From Pedobacter lusitanus (GTDB taxonomy: Bacteria > Bacteroidota > Bacteroidia > Sphingobacteriales > Sphingobacteriaceae): DNA of 64,000 bases. The position numbers and the translations under genes are program-made. Of the stretch, positions 63,381 through 64,000 are shown in pieces. Every line of letters begins with the position of its first letter. Position 1 is the stretch's first letter. The notes beneath the pieces were generated by a model, which ran no database searches, had not been told where the DNA came from, and was given only the letters and a program-made list of their open reading frames with translations. The DNA lies in the NCBI RefSeq assembly GCF_040026395.1, contig NZ_CP157278.1, positions 5,828,001 through 5,892,000 on the forward strand. The letters are read 5' to 3'.

Positions 63381-64000
63381 ATGAAAGAAGTAATCAGATC
63401 AGATCAGCAAAATCCGTTAAGTTCGCTTGACCAGTGGGAAGACGATTTATTAGCGCGTTATCCGGACCCGAAAACAATTAATCAGGAAAAAGACACGGAA
63501 GAATTCCGAAATTATGAATCTTCTGAAAAAGCATCTGTAAAGGAATTTTACAGATTGCAGCATATCAATCAGACTTTTGATTTTGTCAGCAGGAAAAGGG
63601 CTGATTATCTGAAGTTTGATCAAATGGAAATGTCTGTATGGGAAGCTTTCGATTTTCTGAATAAGCTGGTGGATGATTCAGATCCTGATACTGACCTTGA
63701 TCAGTTTCAGCATTTGCTGCAAACCAGTGAAGCAATCCGGCTTCAGGGACATCCTGACTGGATGGTTCTGGTTGGTCTTTTCCATGATATGGGCAAAGTA
63801 TTATGTCTGTTTGGTGAGCCGCAATGGGCTGTAGTTGGAGATAGTTATCCTGTAGGCTGCGCTTTTTCTGACCGGATAGTTTTTTCTGAATTTTTTGCTA
63901 AAAATCCGGATGTGCATCATCCGTTATACAGTACAAAATATGGTATTTATGAACCTAATTGTGGTCTGGATAAAGTGATTATGACCTGGGGACATGATGA
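63381..64000 (+). CDS. myo-inositol oxygenase, N-terminal 206 residues (cut by window edge)
   Basis: The visible 206 residues align with the eukaryote-type MIOX fold, which converts myo-inositol to D-glucuronate with a mixed-valent di-iron centre. Conserved pieces are [40 protein letters not shown] (H111 ligand), [11 protein letters not shown] (H135, D136), [19 protein letters not shown] and MTWGHD (H205). The last Asp ligand is beyond the edge. It follows the MFS gene by 116 bp and precedes what lies outside. A degenerate operator-like AACGTTTG at 63350-63357 is before it, so LacI control may extend here. Its product is the substrate of uxaC. Confidence 0.93.
   Translation, partial: MKEVIRSDQQNPLSSLDQWEDDLLARYPDPKTINQEKDTEEFRNYESSEKASVKEFYRLQHINQTFDFVSRKRADYLKFDQMEMSVWEAFDFLNKLVDDSDPDTDLDQFQHLLQTSEAIRLQGHPDWMVLVGLFHDMGKVLCLFGEPQWAVVGDSYPVGCAFSDRIVFSEFFAKNPDVHHPLYSTKYGIYEPNCGLDKVIMTWGHD

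Noticed and set aside
1..64000. CRISPR arrays, IS elements, integrases or phage structural genes
   Set aside because: No spaced repeats of CRISPR form, transposase motifs or flanking inverted repeats were seen; the only phage-like items are the Mom-like domain and DUF6266.

Overview
The window looks like chromosomal DNA of a Sphingobacteriaceae bacterium, probably Pedobacter or a close relative. It is A+T-rich, several promoters fit the Bacteroidetes pattern TTG-N20-TAnnTTTG, and genes are often joined by TAAATG or ATGA junctions. Typical families are present: a DUF6266 protein, CarboxypepD_reg-like TonB receptors, DUF2723 membrane proteins and PepSY-TM proteins. I saw no rRNA, tRNA, CRISPR array, insertion sequence or integrase.

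Layout. 0-2.5 kb: the start of bioF (cut by the left edge), a ferritin-like di-iron protein and a divergent MocR-type regulator. 3-10 kb: a GT4 glycosyltransferase, a secreted (alpha/alpha)6-barrel glycosidase, a GNAT-MscS pair and a YjbQ protein. 10-21.4 kb: an iron island. An IutA-like receptor and a PepSY protein diverge over a Fur-like box. A five-function siderophore operon follows, with the decarboxylase, a fused NIS synthetase-acetyltransferase, an N-monooxygenase and a second NIS synthetase. Its gene order matches rhbBCDEF of rhizobactin, without rhbA. 21.5-28 kb: a Gfo/Idh/MocA enzyme, DUF1905, a MarR-MFS efflux pair under a 42-nt palindrome, and a kynureninase-bestrophin-HDAC-like operon.

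28.5-45.8 kb: topB, a class IV aminotransferase, an MBL-fold hydrolase, a Mom-like GNAT gene overlapping miaA, a small beta-barrel protein, and aceB-aceA with a divergent RamB/PrpR-like regulator over a palindrome. An AsmA protein and a TetR-small protein-MFS operon follow. 45.9-51.4 kb: an accessory, visibly A+T-richer stretch with DUF6266, an XRE membrane protein, two orphan exported proteins, and an ATP-grasp plus GT2 reading frame that appears broken by two single-base deletions. 51.4-57 kb: a PadR gene overlapping a DUF2723 protein with a HAAS-like N-terminus, a lipoprotein and a stand-alone condensation-like acyltransferase.

57-64 kb: a LacI regulator faces an operon of mannonate dehydratase, glucuronate isomerase, SDR mannonate oxidoreductase and a hexuronate-type MFS carrier. 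A myo-inositol oxygenase follows, cut by the right edge. Together these would convert myo-inositol to glucuronate, fructuronate, mannonate and 2-keto-3-deoxygluconate. Three copies of the palindrome TCAAACGTTTGA lie between lacI and the operon.

The most notable points are the inositol-to-KDG operon with its operator geometry, the fused rhizobactin-type siderophore operon with a possible unlisted 47-codon first gene, the broken ATP-grasp/GT2 gene, three intergenic sites with repeats of exact 11-bp period, the bioF-linked di-iron protein, and the HAAS-DUF2723 fusion.
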